Assembly: GCF_039872745.1 (NCBI RefSeq)
Contig: NZ_JBDPZD010000007.1
Location: 1-64,000, forward strand
Reading direction: 5' to 3'
Length of the DNA: 64,000 nucleotides
Origin: Pelomonas paludis
Lineage (GTDB): Bacteria > Pseudomonadota > Gammaproteobacteria > Burkholderiales > Burkholderiaceae_C
A program made the position numbers and the translations under genes. How positions within the stretch are numbered: the stretch's first letter is position 1; every line of letters starts with the position of its first letter. Positions 8,648-17,175 of this stretch are shown one piece after another. The notes under the pieces were generated by a model, which was not told where the DNA came from, ran no database searches, and worked only from the letters and a program-made list of their open reading frames with translations.

Positions 8648-9640
8648 ATGCCTGATTTCATCGAAGACCTTGGCCACGGCATCTATGCCATCGACACGGG
8701 CTTCCAGCGCCCCCGCTTCGATGCGGCCTACCTGATGGTGGAAGCGGGCCGCGCGGCCTTCATCGACACGGGGACCAACTTTGCGGTGCCGCGCCTGCTG
8801 GCGGCGCTCGACCACCTAGGCCTGGCGCGCGAGGCGGTGGACTGGGTGATCCCGACGCATGTGCATCTGGACCATGCAGGCGGTGTGGGCCTGCTGATGC
8901 AGCAACTGCCGCAAGCACGCGCGCTGGTGCACCCGCGCGGGCTGCGCCACATGGTGGACCCCAAGGCGCTGTGGCTGAGCGCGCTGTCCGTCTATGGCGA
9001 GGTGGAGATGGAGCGCAGCTACGGCAAGCTGGTGCCGGTGGCGGCCGATCGGGCGCAGGCCAGCAGCGATGGGCAGGTGATTGAACTGGCCGGCCGTCCC
9101 CTGCGGCTGATCGACGCGCCGGGGCACTGCAAGCACCACCATGCGATCTGGGATGCGCGCAGCCAGGGCTGGTTCTGCGGGGACACGTTCGGGCTGTCGT
9201 ACCGCGAGTTCGACCGCCAGTTGGGGCAAAACAGCCAAGCGTGGATCCTGCCGACGAGCACGCCGGTGCAGTTCGACCCCACCGCGCTGAAGACGACGGT
9301 GGCACAGCTGCTGGAGACCGGCCCCACCGCGATGTACCTGACCCACTATGGCCGCGTGGGCCACGATGCGGCCGACGTGCGGCGTCTGGCGGCAGGCATG
9401 CTGGCGCTGGTGGACGGGATGACGCAGATCGCGCTGGCGCTGCGTGAATCGCCCGAGCGGCATCGGCTGCTGAAGTCGGAATTGCTGGCGCTCTACCTGG
9501 CCGACCTGGTGCAACACCAGGGCCCCTTCGACGCCGACCGCGCCGCCGAATGGCTGGCGATGGACGTCGAACTGAACGCGCAGGGGCTGGAGGTCTGGTT
9601 GGGTCAGTCCTCCAAGCCCCTCGTTCAACGAGTACCTTGA
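8648..9640 (+). CDS. Metallo-beta-lactamase-fold hydrolase
   Basis: MBL-fold metallohydrolase of 330 aa, probably cytoplasmic. The metal motif THVHLDHAG gives His71, His73, Asp75 and His76, and a further metal His is in DAPGHCKHH. The C-terminal 100 residues form a helical extension beyond the core. I chose the ATG at 8648 because the fold begins directly after it (IYAIDTGF). No strong Shine-Dalgarno is visible. The substrate is not predictable: this group includes glyoxalase-II-like and lactonase-like enzymes. Confidence 0.9.
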   Translation: MPDFIEDLGHGIYAIDTGFQRPRFDAAYLMVEAGRAAFIDTGTNFAVPRLLAALDHLGLAREAVDWVIPTHVHLDHAGGVGLLMQQLPQARALVHPRGLRHMVDPKALWLSALSVYGEVEMERSYGKLVPVAADRAQASSDGQVIELAGRPLRLIDAPGHCKHHHAIWDARSQGWFCGDTFGLSYREFDRQLGQNSQAWILPTSTPVQFDPTALKTTVAQLLETGPTAMYLTHYGRVGHDAADVRRLAAGMLALVDGMTQIALALRESPERHRLLKSELLALYLADLVQHQGPFDADRAAEWLAMDVELNAQGLEVWLGQSSKPLVQRVP

Positions 9641-9641
9641 A

Positions 9642-9720
9642 CGGTCCCCCGAGGGGACGGCGCGCTGTGCGGCATTGAGCCGCCCGCGCACCAGACGGGC
9701 CGGCTTGGGGCGGCCCGGCG
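9642..9720 (-). repeat. Dispersed structured intergenic repeat, copy A
   Basis: Read on the minus strand it has three conserved blocks of 24, 16 and 14 nt (9720-9697, 9684-9669, 9655-9642), identical or nearly so to copy B at 22490-22569, separated by unlike 12- and 13-nt spacers. Block 1 can fold as GGGCCG/CGGCCC, block 2 as GCGGC/GCCGC with a pentaloop, block 3 as CCC/GGG. It fills the space between the convergent metallo-hydrolase and ntrC genes. Confidence 0.8.
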
Positions 9721-9743
9721 CACGGCCCGAGCCGGGGTACCGG

Positions 9744-11291
9744 TCACACGTCCAGCCCCAGCTCCTGGATCTTGCGCGTGATGGTGTTGCGGCCGATGCC
9801 GAGCTTTTGCGCGGCCTCGATGCGGCGGCCCCGGGTGATGTCCAGCGCCGTGATGATGAGCTGAGCCTCGAACTGACGGGTCAGCGCGTCCCAGACCTCG
9901 GGGTCGCCGGCCACCAGCAGGCGCCGCGCTTCCTGGGCCATGTCGGAGAGCCAGCCACCTTCGGACAGCGACGAGTTACCGCTGCCATTCCCGCCACCAT
10001 TCACGGGCACCGCGCTGCGTGCCGGCTGGCCAGGGAAGCCCACGCCAGCCCCCGCCTCGGGGCGGCTTGGGTCCAGCGATACAGGCGCCGCCAGTGCACC
10101 GGAGGCGAGTAGCGACGCGCCACCTCCCAGGCTCGCGGAGCTGTCCTGCACTTCGGTCGGCAGGTCCTTGGGCTCGACGGTCTGGCTCGGGGCCATGACG
10201 CTGAGCCAGTGGCAGATGTTCTCCAGCTGCCGCACGTTGCCGGGGAAGTCGAACTGCGTGAGCTTGGCCAGCGCAGCTTCGGAAAGCCGCTTGGGCTCGA
10301 CACCGAGCTGGGTGGCGCTGCGCTGCAGGAAGTGGCGTGCGAGGCCGGGGATGTCTTCACGGCGCTCGCGCAGCGGGGGCAGGCGCAGGCGGATGACGTT
10401 GAGGCGGTGGAACAAGTCCTCGCGGAAGGCGCCTTGCCGCACGCGGTCTTCAAGGTTCTGGTGGGTGGCGGCGATGACGCGCACATTGCTGCGCAGCGGG
10501 CTGTGGCCGCCGACGCGGTAGTACTGTCCGTCTGACAGCACGCGCAGCAATCGCGTCTGCAGCTCGAAGGGCATGTCGCCGATTTCGTCGAGGAAGAGCG
10601 TGCCGCCGTCGGCCTGCTCAAAGCGCCCGCGCCGCGAGGTCTGCGCGCCGGTGAAGGCGCCGCGCTCATGGCCGAAGAGTTCACTCTCCAGCAGGTCGCG
10701 CGGAATGGCGGCCGTGTTGATGGCCACGAAGGGGCCTTCGGCGCGCGGCGAGTGCTTGTGCAGTGCGCGGGCGACGAGCTCCTTGCCCGAGCCGCTCTCG
10801 CCGGTGATGAGCACGGTGACGTGGCTCTGCGAGAGGCGGCCGATGGCACGGAAGACGTCCTGCATGGCCGGGGCCTGGCCCAGCATCTCGGGCACCTCGG
10901 CGGCGGCCTCCTGCTCGGACGCTTCGCGTTGGCTTTCCTCCTGCGCACGGCGGATCAGCTCGACGGCGCGAGGGAGGTCGAAGGGTTTGGGCAGGTATTC
11001 AAAGGCACCGCCCTGGAAGGCGGAGACCGCACTGTCCAGGTCGGAGTAGGCCGTCATGATGATGACGGGCAAGCCCGGCAGCCGGGCCTTGACCTTGGCC
11101 AGCAGCTCGAGGCCCGAACCACCCGGCATTCGGATGTCGGAGACGAGGACCTGGGGGGTCTCGTCGTCGAGTGCAGCCAGCATGTCGCGGGCGTTGGAAA
11201 AGGTCCGCACAGGCAGACCCTCGCGGGCGAGCGCCTTCTCCAACACGAACCGGATGGAGTGGTCGTCGTCAACAACCCAAATCGATTTCAT
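9744..11291 (-). CDS. ntrC: Nitrogen regulation response regulator NtrC
   Basis: Sigma-54 activator (515 aa) of the nitrogen two-component system. The receiver domain has acidic residues Asp8-Asp10, phospho-acceptor Asp52, Thr80 and Lys102. The AAA+ domain has Walker A GESGSGKE at 164-171 and the sigma-54 contact loop GAFTGA at 211-216. After a linker rich in Gly, Ala and Pro, a Fis-type helix-turn-helix ends the protein (AAQKLGIGRNTITRKIQEL). Its ATG shares one base with the ntrB stop (TGATG), so translation is probably coupled. It likely activates the sigma-54 promoter upstream of glnA at 14507-14522. Confidence 0.98.
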   Translation of the reverse strand: MKSIWVVDDDHSIRFVLEKALAREGLPVRTFSNARDMLAALDDETPQVLVSDIRMPGGSGLELLAKVKARLPGLPVIIMTAYSDLDSAVSAFQGGAFEYLPKPFDLPRAVELIRRAQEESQREASEQEAAAEVPEMLGQAPAMQDVFRAIGRLSQSHVTVLITGESGSGKELVARALHKHSPRAEGPFVAINTAAIPRDLLESELFGHERGAFTGAQTSRRGRFEQADGGTLFLDEIGDMPFELQTRLLRVLSDGQYYRVGGHSPLRSNVRVIAATHQNLEDRVRQGAFREDLFHRLNVIRLRLPPLRERREDIPGLARHFLQRSATQLGVEPKRLSEAALAKLTQFDFPGNVRQLENICHWLSVMAPSQTVEPKDLPTEVQDSSASLGGGASLLASGALAAPVSLDPSRPEAGAGVGFPGQPARSAVPVNGGGNGSGNSSLSEGGWLSDMAQEARRLLVAGDPEVWDALTRQFEAQLIITALDITRGRRIEAAQKLGIGRNTITRKIQELGLDV

Positions 11292-12388
11292 CAGGGCAAT
11301 GGCAGAGTGATGCGGAAGTCGGTGTGACCTGGTTCACTCTCGACGTCGATCATGCCCTGGTGCTGCTGGGCGATGGTCTGGGCGAGCGTGAGGCCCAATC
11401 CTGAACCGCCATCCCGCCCCGACACAAGGGGCAAGAAGATGCGGTCTCGGATATCAGGCGGTATGCCAGGTCCGTTGTCCTCGACATGCAATTCCAATGC
11501 CAAGCGCCAGCGCTGCTTGCCGATGGTGATCTGGCGGGCCACGCGCGTGCGGATGACGATCTCGGCATCGCCCCGGGCAATCCGGGGTGCGAGGGCCTGG
11601 GCGGCGTTCTGGACGATGTTGAGCACGGCCTGGATCAACTGCTCGCGGTCACCCCGGAAGTCCGGCAGCGAGATGTCGTAGTCGCGCTGGATGGACAGGC
11701 CCTTGGGGTGCTCGATCAGGACGAGAGACCGGACCCGCTCACAGACCTCGTGGATGTTCACGTCGCCGATCACCTGGGCCTTGCGGTGCGGGGCCAGCAG
11801 GCGGTCCACCAGAGACTGGAGCCGGTCCACCTCGTGGACGATGACCTGGATGTATTCATTCAGCTCGGCCCCGCCGTCGAGGCTTTCAAGTTCGAGCATC
11901 AGCAACTGCGCAGCGCCCCGGATGCCGCCCAGCGGGTTCTTGATCTCGTGGGCCAGGTTGCGGGTCAGCTCCTTGGTGGCCTGGACCTGGTCGATGTTGC
12001 GCTCATCGCGGTCCTGCCGCGCCTGCTGCGCGCTCTCGATCAGCTCGACGACGAAGCGCTGCGAGCCCGGCCCGTCCATCTGGGAGACAAAGATATGGAC
12101 CGGGCGCTGCTCGTCCTGCGCCCAGGCGCCCAGGCGCAGCTCGCCATCGAAGCGGCTGCTGGCATAGCGGTTGGCCGAGACGCCATCCAGCGTTTCGGTC
12201 AGGCGCAGTGGCTCGGAGAGCATGTCCTGCAATCGGGTGCCGACCAGGGTCTTGCGCGAGACCCGGGTGACGTTCTCGAACGCCATATTGGCGAACAGGC
12301 AGGCACCTTCGGCGTCGACGACGACGACCATGGTGGCCAGCAGGTCGAAGCTGGAGAGCTCCTGCTGGAGTGGCGGGATATCAGTCAT
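11291..12388 (-). CDS. ntrB: Nitrogen regulation sensor kinase/phosphatase NtrB
   Basis: Soluble histidine kinase of 365 aa that phosphorylates or dephosphorylates NtrC under PII control. A PAS-like domain covers about 10-120. The H-box is RNLAHEIKNPLGG with His147, and the ATPase domain contains an N-box (NIVQNAAQAL), DNGPGIP and GGSGLGLTLAQ. No membrane segment is seen, as expected for NtrB. It lies between a DUF4124 gene and ntrC, the common order after glnA in betaproteobacteria. Confidence 0.97.
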   Translation of the reverse strand: MTDIPPLQQELSSFDLLATMVVVVDAEGACLFANMAFENVTRVSRKTLVGTRLQDMLSEPLRLTETLDGVSANRYASSRFDGELRLGAWAQDEQRPVHIFVSQMDGPGSQRFVVELIESAQQARQDRDERNIDQVQATKELTRNLAHEIKNPLGGIRGAAQLLMLELESLDGGAELNEYIQVIVHEVDRLQSLVDRLLAPHRKAQVIGDVNIHEVCERVRSLVLIEHPKGLSIQRDYDISLPDFRGDREQLIQAVLNIVQNAAQALAPRIARGDAEIVIRTRVARQITIGKQRWRLALELHVEDNGPGIPPDIRDRIFLPLVSGRDGGSGLGLTLAQTIAQQHQGMIDVESEPGHTDFRITLPLP

Positions 12389-12414
12389 GGCCAGACAACT
12401 GGCCGAAGCCAGAC

Positions 12415-12906
12415 TTAGGGCAGTTTGGAGATTTCGCGCTTGAGGGCCTGCACATCGCCTTCCAGGCGCGTGATGCTGTCCTTGAGGCCGGCCATGCGGT
12501 CGAGGTAGCGCTGGTAGTTGCGCTCGTCGCCCCGGCGTTCGCCCTGGCCGTTGTTGAACTCCGCTCGCGCGGCAGACAGGCGGTCCTCGGTGGCACGCAG
12601 TTCGGCCTCCAGCAGGCGACGGCGTTCGGTGTCACGGAACTTCTGCTGATTGGCATCGATGCGCGCATCCCCTGGCGACTTGGCATTCGGATCGGCCGGC
12701 GCGCCTGACCGTGGGCGCGGCGCCTGCACGACGGTGATGGGCGTGCCCTCGATCGTGCGGCAGCCCTTGTCGGCCGCCTCGCGTGCGGACAGCGCGTCGG
12801 TGTAGAGCACCGGCGGCCCCGGGCAACGGTAGACGGTACCCTGGGCATGCACCGCCGATGCCAGCAGCATCAGGGCTGAGATCGCAAGGAAGGGACGGAT
12901 CAGCAT
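12415..12906 (-). CDS. DUF4124-type periplasmic protein between glnA and ntrB
   Basis: Protein of 163 aa with a signal peptide (MLIRPFLAISALMLLASAVHAQ), a short N-terminal DUF4124-like segment (GTVYRCPGPPVLYTD) and a long charged coiled-coil-like C-terminal half rich in Arg, Glu and Ala. I chose the ATG at 12906: an in-frame ATG at 12939 would lie inside the glnA terminator. Its function is unknown. Its place between glnA and ntrB is conserved in related bacteria from general knowledge. Confidence 0.87.
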   Translation of the reverse strand: MLIRPFLAISALMLLASAVHAQGTVYRCPGPPVLYTDALSAREAADKGCRTIEGTPITVVQAPRPRSGAPADPNAKSPGDARIDANQQKFRDTERRRLLEAELRATEDRLSAARAEFNNGQGERRGDERNYQRYLDRMAGLKDSITRLEGDVQALKREISKLP

Positions 12907-12935
12907 CGGGCGATTGTCGAACAACACGTCGGGCA

Positions 12936-12966
12936 ACAAAAAAGGGGCCGCGCAGGCGGCCCCTTG
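12936..12966 (-). terminator. Rho-independent terminator of glnA
   Basis: On the minus strand a 10-bp stem (AAGGGGCCGC / GCGGCCCCTT, 12942-12951 with 12956-12965) with a 4-nt loop is followed by six T (12943-12938). It starts about 35 nt after the glnA stop and separates glnA from the DUF4124-ntrB-ntrC genes. Confidence 0.93.
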
Positions 12967-12999
12967 ATCGTGGAGCAGCAGGGATGCTGCCCGCTGCCA

Positions 13000-14415
13000 T
13001 CACAGCGCGTAGTACATGTCGAACTCGACCGGGTGCGCAGCCATGCGGAAACGCGTGACCTCTTGCATCTTGAGCTCGATGTAGGCGTCGATGTAGGCAT
13101 CGGTGAACACACCACCCTTGGTCAGGAAGGCGCGGTCCTTGTCCAGGTAGTCCAGAGCCTGGTCGAGGCTGTGGCAGACGGTCGGGATCTTCGCGTCTTC
13201 TTCCGGCGGCAGGTGGTACAGGTCCTTGGTGGCGGCTTCGCCCGGGTGGATCTTGTTCTCCACGCCGTCCAGACCCGCCATCATCAGTGCAGCGAAAGCG
13301 AGGTAGGGGTTGGCAGAAGGATCGGGGAAGCGCGCTTCGATACGACGGCCCTTGGGGTTGGCGACGTAAGGAATACGGATCGAGGCCGAGCGGTTCTTGG
13401 CCGAGTAGGCCAGCTTCACCGGGGCTTCGAAGCCGGGGACCAGACGCTTGTAGCTGTTGGTGCCGGGGTTGGTGATGGCATTCAGCGCGCGAGCGTGCTT
13501 GATGATGCCGCCGATGTAGTACAGCGCGTAGTCGGACAGGCCAGCGTAGCCGTCACCAGCGAACAGGTTCTTGCCGTCCTTCCAGATGGACTGGTGAACG
13601 TGCATGCCGCTGCCGTTGTCGCCCACCAGGGGCTTGGGCATGAAGGTCGCGGTCTTGCCGTAGGCGTGGGCGACGTTGGTGATGACGTACTTCTGCAGTT
13701 GCAGCCAGTCAGCGCGCTGCACGAGCGAGCTGAACTTGGTGCCGATTTCCATCTGGCCAGCGTTCGCCACTTCGTGGTGATGCACTTCGACCGGGATGCC
13801 CATCTGTTCGAGGATCAGGCACATCTCCGAGCGCAGGTCCTGGCCGCTATCGACCGGGGGCACGGGGAAGTAGCCGCCCTTGACGGTGGGACGGTAGCCG
13901 CTGTTGCCGTGCTCGTATTCCTTGGAGGAATTCCAGGCACCTTCTTCCGACTCGATCTTGAAGAAGGAGCCGGACATGTCATTGCCCCAGCGGACGCTGT
14001 CGAACACGAAGAACTCGGGCTCGGGACCGAAGAAGGCGGTGTCGCCCAGGCCGCTGCTCTTGAGGTAGGCCTCAGCGCGCTTGGCCAGCGAGCGGGGATC
14101 GCGCTCGTAGGGCTTGCCATCGGTCGGGTCGATGACGTCGCAGGTCAGGATCAGGGTGGGCTCTTCGAAGAAGGGGTCCACATTGGCGGTGCTGGGATCC
14201 GGCATGAGCAGCATGTCGGACGCCTCGATGCCCTTCCAGCCGGCGATCGACGAACCGTCGAACGCGTGGCCGGAGACGAACTTGTCTTCGTCGAAGTGCG
14301 AGACCGGCACGGACACGTGCTGTTCCTTGCCCCGGGTATCGGTGAAGCGGAAGTCAACGAACTTGACCTCGTTGTCCTTCACCATCTGCATCACATCAGC
14401 GACGGTCTTGGCCAT
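13000..14415 (-). CDS. glnA: Glutamine synthetase type I
   Basis: GlnA, 471 aa, joins ammonia to glutamate using ATP and works as a dodecamer in the cytoplasm. Recognisable segments are FDGSSIAGW (51-60), EPEFFVFD, the NGSGMHVHQS glutamate/ATP site near 267-276, NRSASIRIP near 341-349, and the adenylylation loop TKDLYHLPPEE with Tyr400. The start is the ATG at 14415, with GAGGAG about 7 nt upstream; it gives the family N-terminus MAKTVADVM. Expression is probably driven by the sigma-54 promoter at 14507-14522 with NtrC sites at 14596-14635. Confidence 0.98.
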   Translation of the reverse strand: MAKTVADVMQMVKDNEVKFVDFRFTDTRGKEQHVSVPVSHFDEDKFVSGHAFDGSSIAGWKGIEASDMLLMPDPSTANVDPFFEEPTLILTCDVIDPTDGKPYERDPRSLAKRAEAYLKSSGLGDTAFFGPEPEFFVFDSVRWGNDMSGSFFKIESEEGAWNSSKEYEHGNSGYRPTVKGGYFPVPPVDSGQDLRSEMCLILEQMGIPVEVHHHEVANAGQMEIGTKFSSLVQRADWLQLQKYVITNVAHAYGKTATFMPKPLVGDNGSGMHVHQSIWKDGKNLFAGDGYAGLSDYALYYIGGIIKHARALNAITNPGTNSYKRLVPGFEAPVKLAYSAKNRSASIRIPYVANPKGRRIEARFPDPSANPYLAFAALMMAGLDGVENKIHPGEAATKDLYHLPPEEDAKIPTVCHSLDQALDYLDKDRAFLTKGGVFTDAYIDAYIELKMQEVTRFRMAAHPVEFDMYYAL

Positions 14416-14506
14416 CAAATGCTCCTCGCGAGAAAACGCTGTGGTTGGGTTGGATTGATCGGGCACACGCCATCGAAATCGCGTGCGTCCTCAAGGGGTG
14501 GTTGTA

Positions 14507-14522
14507 AGCAGTTTGCATGCCA
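14507..14522 (-). promoter_or_regulatory. Sigma-54 (RpoN) promoter of glnA
   Basis: The minus strand reads TGGCATGCAAACTGCT. This matches the sigma-54 consensus TGGCAC-N5-TTGCW with GG at -24 and GC at -12 and the required spacing. Transcription would start near 14496, giving an 80-nt leader before the glnA ATG at 14415. Confidence 0.85.
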
Positions 14523-14591
14523 GTCGGCCCGATCTGGTGCGTCTGATGGGGCGCTGGGAAGCAGGCGCATTATGCAGAGAGCGCCTCGCCC

Positions 14592-15386
14592 CTATCGCAC
14601 CAGTTCGGTGCTTATGTTTGCACCAAATTGGATCACGCCCTGTTTCAGCGCAGCGTAGGCGGGATCGAGCCGGTCGGCGGCGCCCTTGACGCCCAGTTCG
14701 ATGCAGCGGCCCCACTGGGGGTGATCGACGCTTGGCAGGCTAAACACCTTGATGCCCGGATGGGCCTGTTCGACAGCCTCCATCAGAGGCGTGAGGCTGG
14801 CTTCCATCGCGCCCTGCACGATGAACGAGAGCTCGCGGCGCTCGACGGGGCGGTGCAGCTCGGGGTGCTGGTCCAGGGCCCAGGCCATCATCGGGTGGGC
14901 CATCACGGGGAAGCCTGGCACGAAGTACACCTTGCCGACGAAGAAACCCGGGATGCGGTTGTACGGGTTGGGGACGATGCCCGCGCCAGCCGGAAAGACG
15001 CCCATCTCGAAGCGGCGCAGGGTGTCGGGGTGGCCAGGGTCGGGCGTGAGGCCGCGCTGGCGGTCCAGCTCCTGCACCCGCTCCCAGATCAGCTCGCGCG
15101 CTTCGGGGTGCAGGGCCAGCTCGCGGCCCAGCGCCGCAGCGGCAGCCTGGCGGGTGTGGTCGTCGGGCGTGGCGCCAATGCCGCCGCAGCTGACGACGAG
15201 GTCACCACTGGCAAAGACCTCACGCAGCTTGGCCACCAGCAGCTCACGGTCGTCGCCCAGGTACTGGGCCCAGTGCAGCTCCATGCCCCGCTCGGCCAGC
15301 AGCTCGATGAAGCGCGCCATGTGCGCGTCGCGCCGCTTGCCCGACAGGATTTCGTCACCGATGACCAGCAGTCCAATTTTCATCAC
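14592..15386 (-). CDS. CinA-like molybdopterin-binding (MoCF) domain protein
   Basis: Cytoplasmic protein of 264 aa with the MoCF/CinA N-terminal fold: GDEILSG near residues 10-16, then VSCGGIGATPDD near 63-74, where the family expects a GG(I/L)GPTxDD loop. It lacks the C-terminal PncC (NMN deamidase) domain of full CinA. The role is uncertain; such proteins are annotated as competence/damage-inducible protein A-like. The ATG at 15386 overlaps the upstream stop (ATGATG), with a second ATG 3 nt later. The 3' end carries the putative NtrC sites for glnA. Confidence 0.87.
   Translation of the reverse strand: MMKIGLLVIGDEILSGKRRDAHMARFIELLAERGMELHWAQYLGDDRELLVAKLREVFASGDLVVSCGGIGATPDDHTRQAAAAALGRELALHPEARELIWERVQELDRQRGLTPDPGHPDTLRRFEMGVFPAGAGIVPNPYNRIPGFFVGKVYFVPGFPVMAHPMMAWALDQHPELHRPVERRELSFIVQGAMEASLTPLMEAVEQAHPGIKVFSLPSVDHPQWGRCIELGVKGAADRLDPAYAALKQGVIQFGANISTELVR
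14596..14612 (-). promoter_or_regulatory. Putative NtrC-binding site 1
   Basis: CGCACC-AGTTC-GGTGCT, a 5-bp perfect inverted repeat around 5 nt. It matches the NtrC consensus TGCACC-N5-GGTGCA at 10 of 12 positions. Its centre is about 107 nt upstream of the predicted glnA start point and it lies in the last codons of the CinA-like gene. Confidence 0.75.
14619..14635 (-). promoter_or_regulatory. Putative NtrC-binding site 2
   Basis: TGCACC-AAATT-GGATCA, a perfect left half-site and a 4 of 6 right half-site. Its centre is 23 nt from site 1, about two helical turns, which suits cooperative binding of NtrC dimers. It lies inside coding sequence. Confidence 0.6.
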
Positions 15387-16204
15387 ACCACCAGTTCCAC
15401 AGTGCCTCGCTGTGCGGCCAGCGCCGCCAGCGTGTAGTGGGCGAACCAGGCCGTGGCGAAGCAGAACACCCAGGTGTAAAGCCAGACCGAGACCAGGATC
15501 AAGAAGGGCGCCAGGAAGAGCGCCGCCGCATTCAGGGAAAAGATCAGCGCGGGCGCCGCCCCCAGGTAGCCGCAGGCCACGCCGATGGCCAGCAGCGGCA
15601 GCCGGTGCTGGCGGCGCAGGGCGATGCGCTCTTCAGCGGACGCATGCTCGGCCAGCACGTCATAGCTGAAGACCTTGTAGGTCAGCCAACCCCAGATCAG
15701 CGGCGGCAGGATGAGCACCAGCGGCGGGATGAACAAGAACGGCAGCGATGCAATCAGCATCAACAGCGCAGCCAGCGTGGCGCCCACTGCCGCGAACACG
15801 CCCACCAGGGCCGAGCCGCCCCGCCTGGCCTCCAGCCCCGGGAAGCGGCGCCGCGCCACGAGCTTGACGATCACCGGCGTCATGATCAGGCCCACCGACA
15901 GCAGCGCGACGGCCATGACCGCCGGCACCAGCATGGCCATCAGCACCAGGGGCGCGAGCACGCTGCGGAACTGCGGCAGGCCCATGCGGTCCAGAAACGC
16001 CAGCAAGGCCTCGACCACCGACCACTGTTCCAGCGTGGCGCGCACGGCGTCGATGGCGCTCTCCCAGAAGAAGAACATGAAGCCAAAGGCCAGCCCGCCG
16101 GCGATGAACAGCGGCAAAAAGGACAGCGCAATGACGCGCGGCAGCAGGCAGTAGCCCACGGCGCGCGCGGCCGCGTCGGCCAGCCGGCTCAGCGTGGGGC
16201 CCAT
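15383..16204 (-). CDS. EI24-domain membrane protein
   Basis: Inner-membrane protein of 273 aa with six or more hydrophobic segments, beginning RAVGYCLLPRVIALSFLPLFI, typical of the EI24/CysZ-like family in Burkholderiales. The role is unknown; CysZ itself is a sulfate channel, but that should not be assumed here. The frame is open further upstream, but the homologous N-terminus begins at the ATG at 16204, which overlaps the end of the sterol-desaturase-like gene by 16 nt. It also overlaps the CinA-like gene. Confidence 0.86.
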   Translation of the reverse strand: MGPTLSRLADAAARAVGYCLLPRVIALSFLPLFIAGGLAFGFMFFFWESAIDAVRATLEQWSVVEALLAFLDRMGLPQFRSVLAPLVLMAMLVPAVMAVALLSVGLIMTPVIVKLVARRRFPGLEARRGGSALVGVFAAVGATLAALLMLIASLPFLFIPPLVLILPPLIWGWLTYKVFSYDVLAEHASAEERIALRRQHRLPLLAIGVACGYLGAAPALIFSLNAAALFLAPFLILVSVWLYTWVFCFATAWFAHYTLAALAAQRGTVELVV

Positions 16205-17175
16205 CCAAGCATCCGCTTCAAGCCCAGGCCCTGTTGGGCCCAGAAGCCCTGGCCGTAGTCCACCGCGCCCTCGTCGGGCAGTTGGTCGCGTACGCCGGTG
16301 GGGTCGTAGCGCAGGTCGAAGTTGGCCGTGCCAAAGAGCTGGTCCCACCAGGGCAGCAGCACACCAAAGTTGTGGCCGCCCAGGGTGCCTCGGCCGCTGG
16401 ACTCGTGCCCGATGCCGATGCTGTGGTGCAACCGGTGAAAGCGCGGGCTCACCAGCAGACGCTCACCCACGCGGCCAAAGTGCCAGCGCAGATTGGCGTG
16501 CTGCAGGCTCTGAAGCAGCCGCGTGATGACGGTGATGGCCACGAACTGCCCGGGCTCGACGCCCACCAGCACCGCCAGCAGCGCAAACACGCTGGCCAGC
16601 AAGGCGTCGTCGAGCAAGTGGTTGCGGTTGTCACTCCAGACCGTCATCTGGCGCTGGCTGTGGTGCACCGCATGCAGGGCCCACCACCAGTGGAACTGAT
16701 GCTGGGCACGGTGCACCCAGTAGCCGACGAAGTCGAACAACACCAGGTAGATCAGCAGCGAGACCCAGCCCACATCGGTCACCCCGGGCCAGAGGCTGTC
16801 CAGGTGCCAGGTCTCCAGACCCCAAAGGCGTGCCTGCCCCAGCAGCGCGTCCCACAGCGGCTCCAGCGTGAAGAACAGCACCAGGCGGAACAGCCCCAGG
16901 CGATGCACCAGGCTGTAGATCACATCCACCGCCACGGCGGGCCGGTCGGTCACGGGCTCCACGGGCCAGCGGCGCTCCAAAACCAGCATGATGAGCAGCA
17001 TGGCCGCCACCTGCAGCAGCCCGAGCAACAGCCAGCCTGTGGCCGCGTAGGCGTCTTCCAGCAGATTGCCAAGGCCGAGCGAGAACACCAGGGGCTGGAC
17101 AAAGCCCTCGAACAGCAGGGTCTGGGCGGAATCGAAAAGATCAGCGATCACGGGGGCGAGTGTCGTTGGCGGCAC
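16189..17175 (-). CDS. Sterol desaturase / fatty acid hydroxylase superfamily protein
   Basis: Integral membrane di-iron oxygenase of 328 aa. The three His clusters are HRAQH (155-159), HAVHH (168-172) and HRLHH (247-251), between four or more membrane helices. The superfamily hydroxylates or desaturates lipids; the substrate here is unknown. The start is a GTG: either 17175 (chosen) or 17151, both overlapping the end of the deacetylase gene. It sits in a chain of overlapping genes, which suggests envelope-lipid function. Confidence 0.88.
   Translation of the reverse strand: MPPTTLAPVIADLFDSAQTLLFEGFVQPLVFSLGLGNLLEDAYAATGWLLLGLLQVAAMLLIMLVLERRWPVEPVTDRPAVAVDVIYSLVHRLGLFRLVLFFTLEPLWDALLGQARLWGLETWHLDSLWPGVTDVGWVSLLIYLVLFDFVGYWVHRAQHQFHWWWALHAVHHSQRQMTVWSDNRNHLLDDALLASVFALLAVLVGVEPGQFVAITVITRLLQSLQHANLRWHFGRVGERLLVSPRFHRLHHSIGIGHESSGRGTLGGHNFGVLLPWWDQLFGTANFDLRYDPTGVRDQLPDEGAVDYGQGFWAQQGLGLKRMLGWAPR

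Noticed and set aside
12907..12939. Longer start for the DUF4124 protein at 12939
   Set aside because: It would begin inside the glnA terminator; the signal peptide starts at 12906.
14592..15386. Full-length CinA with NMN deamidase
   Set aside because: The protein ends after the MoCF domain; no PncC domain follows.
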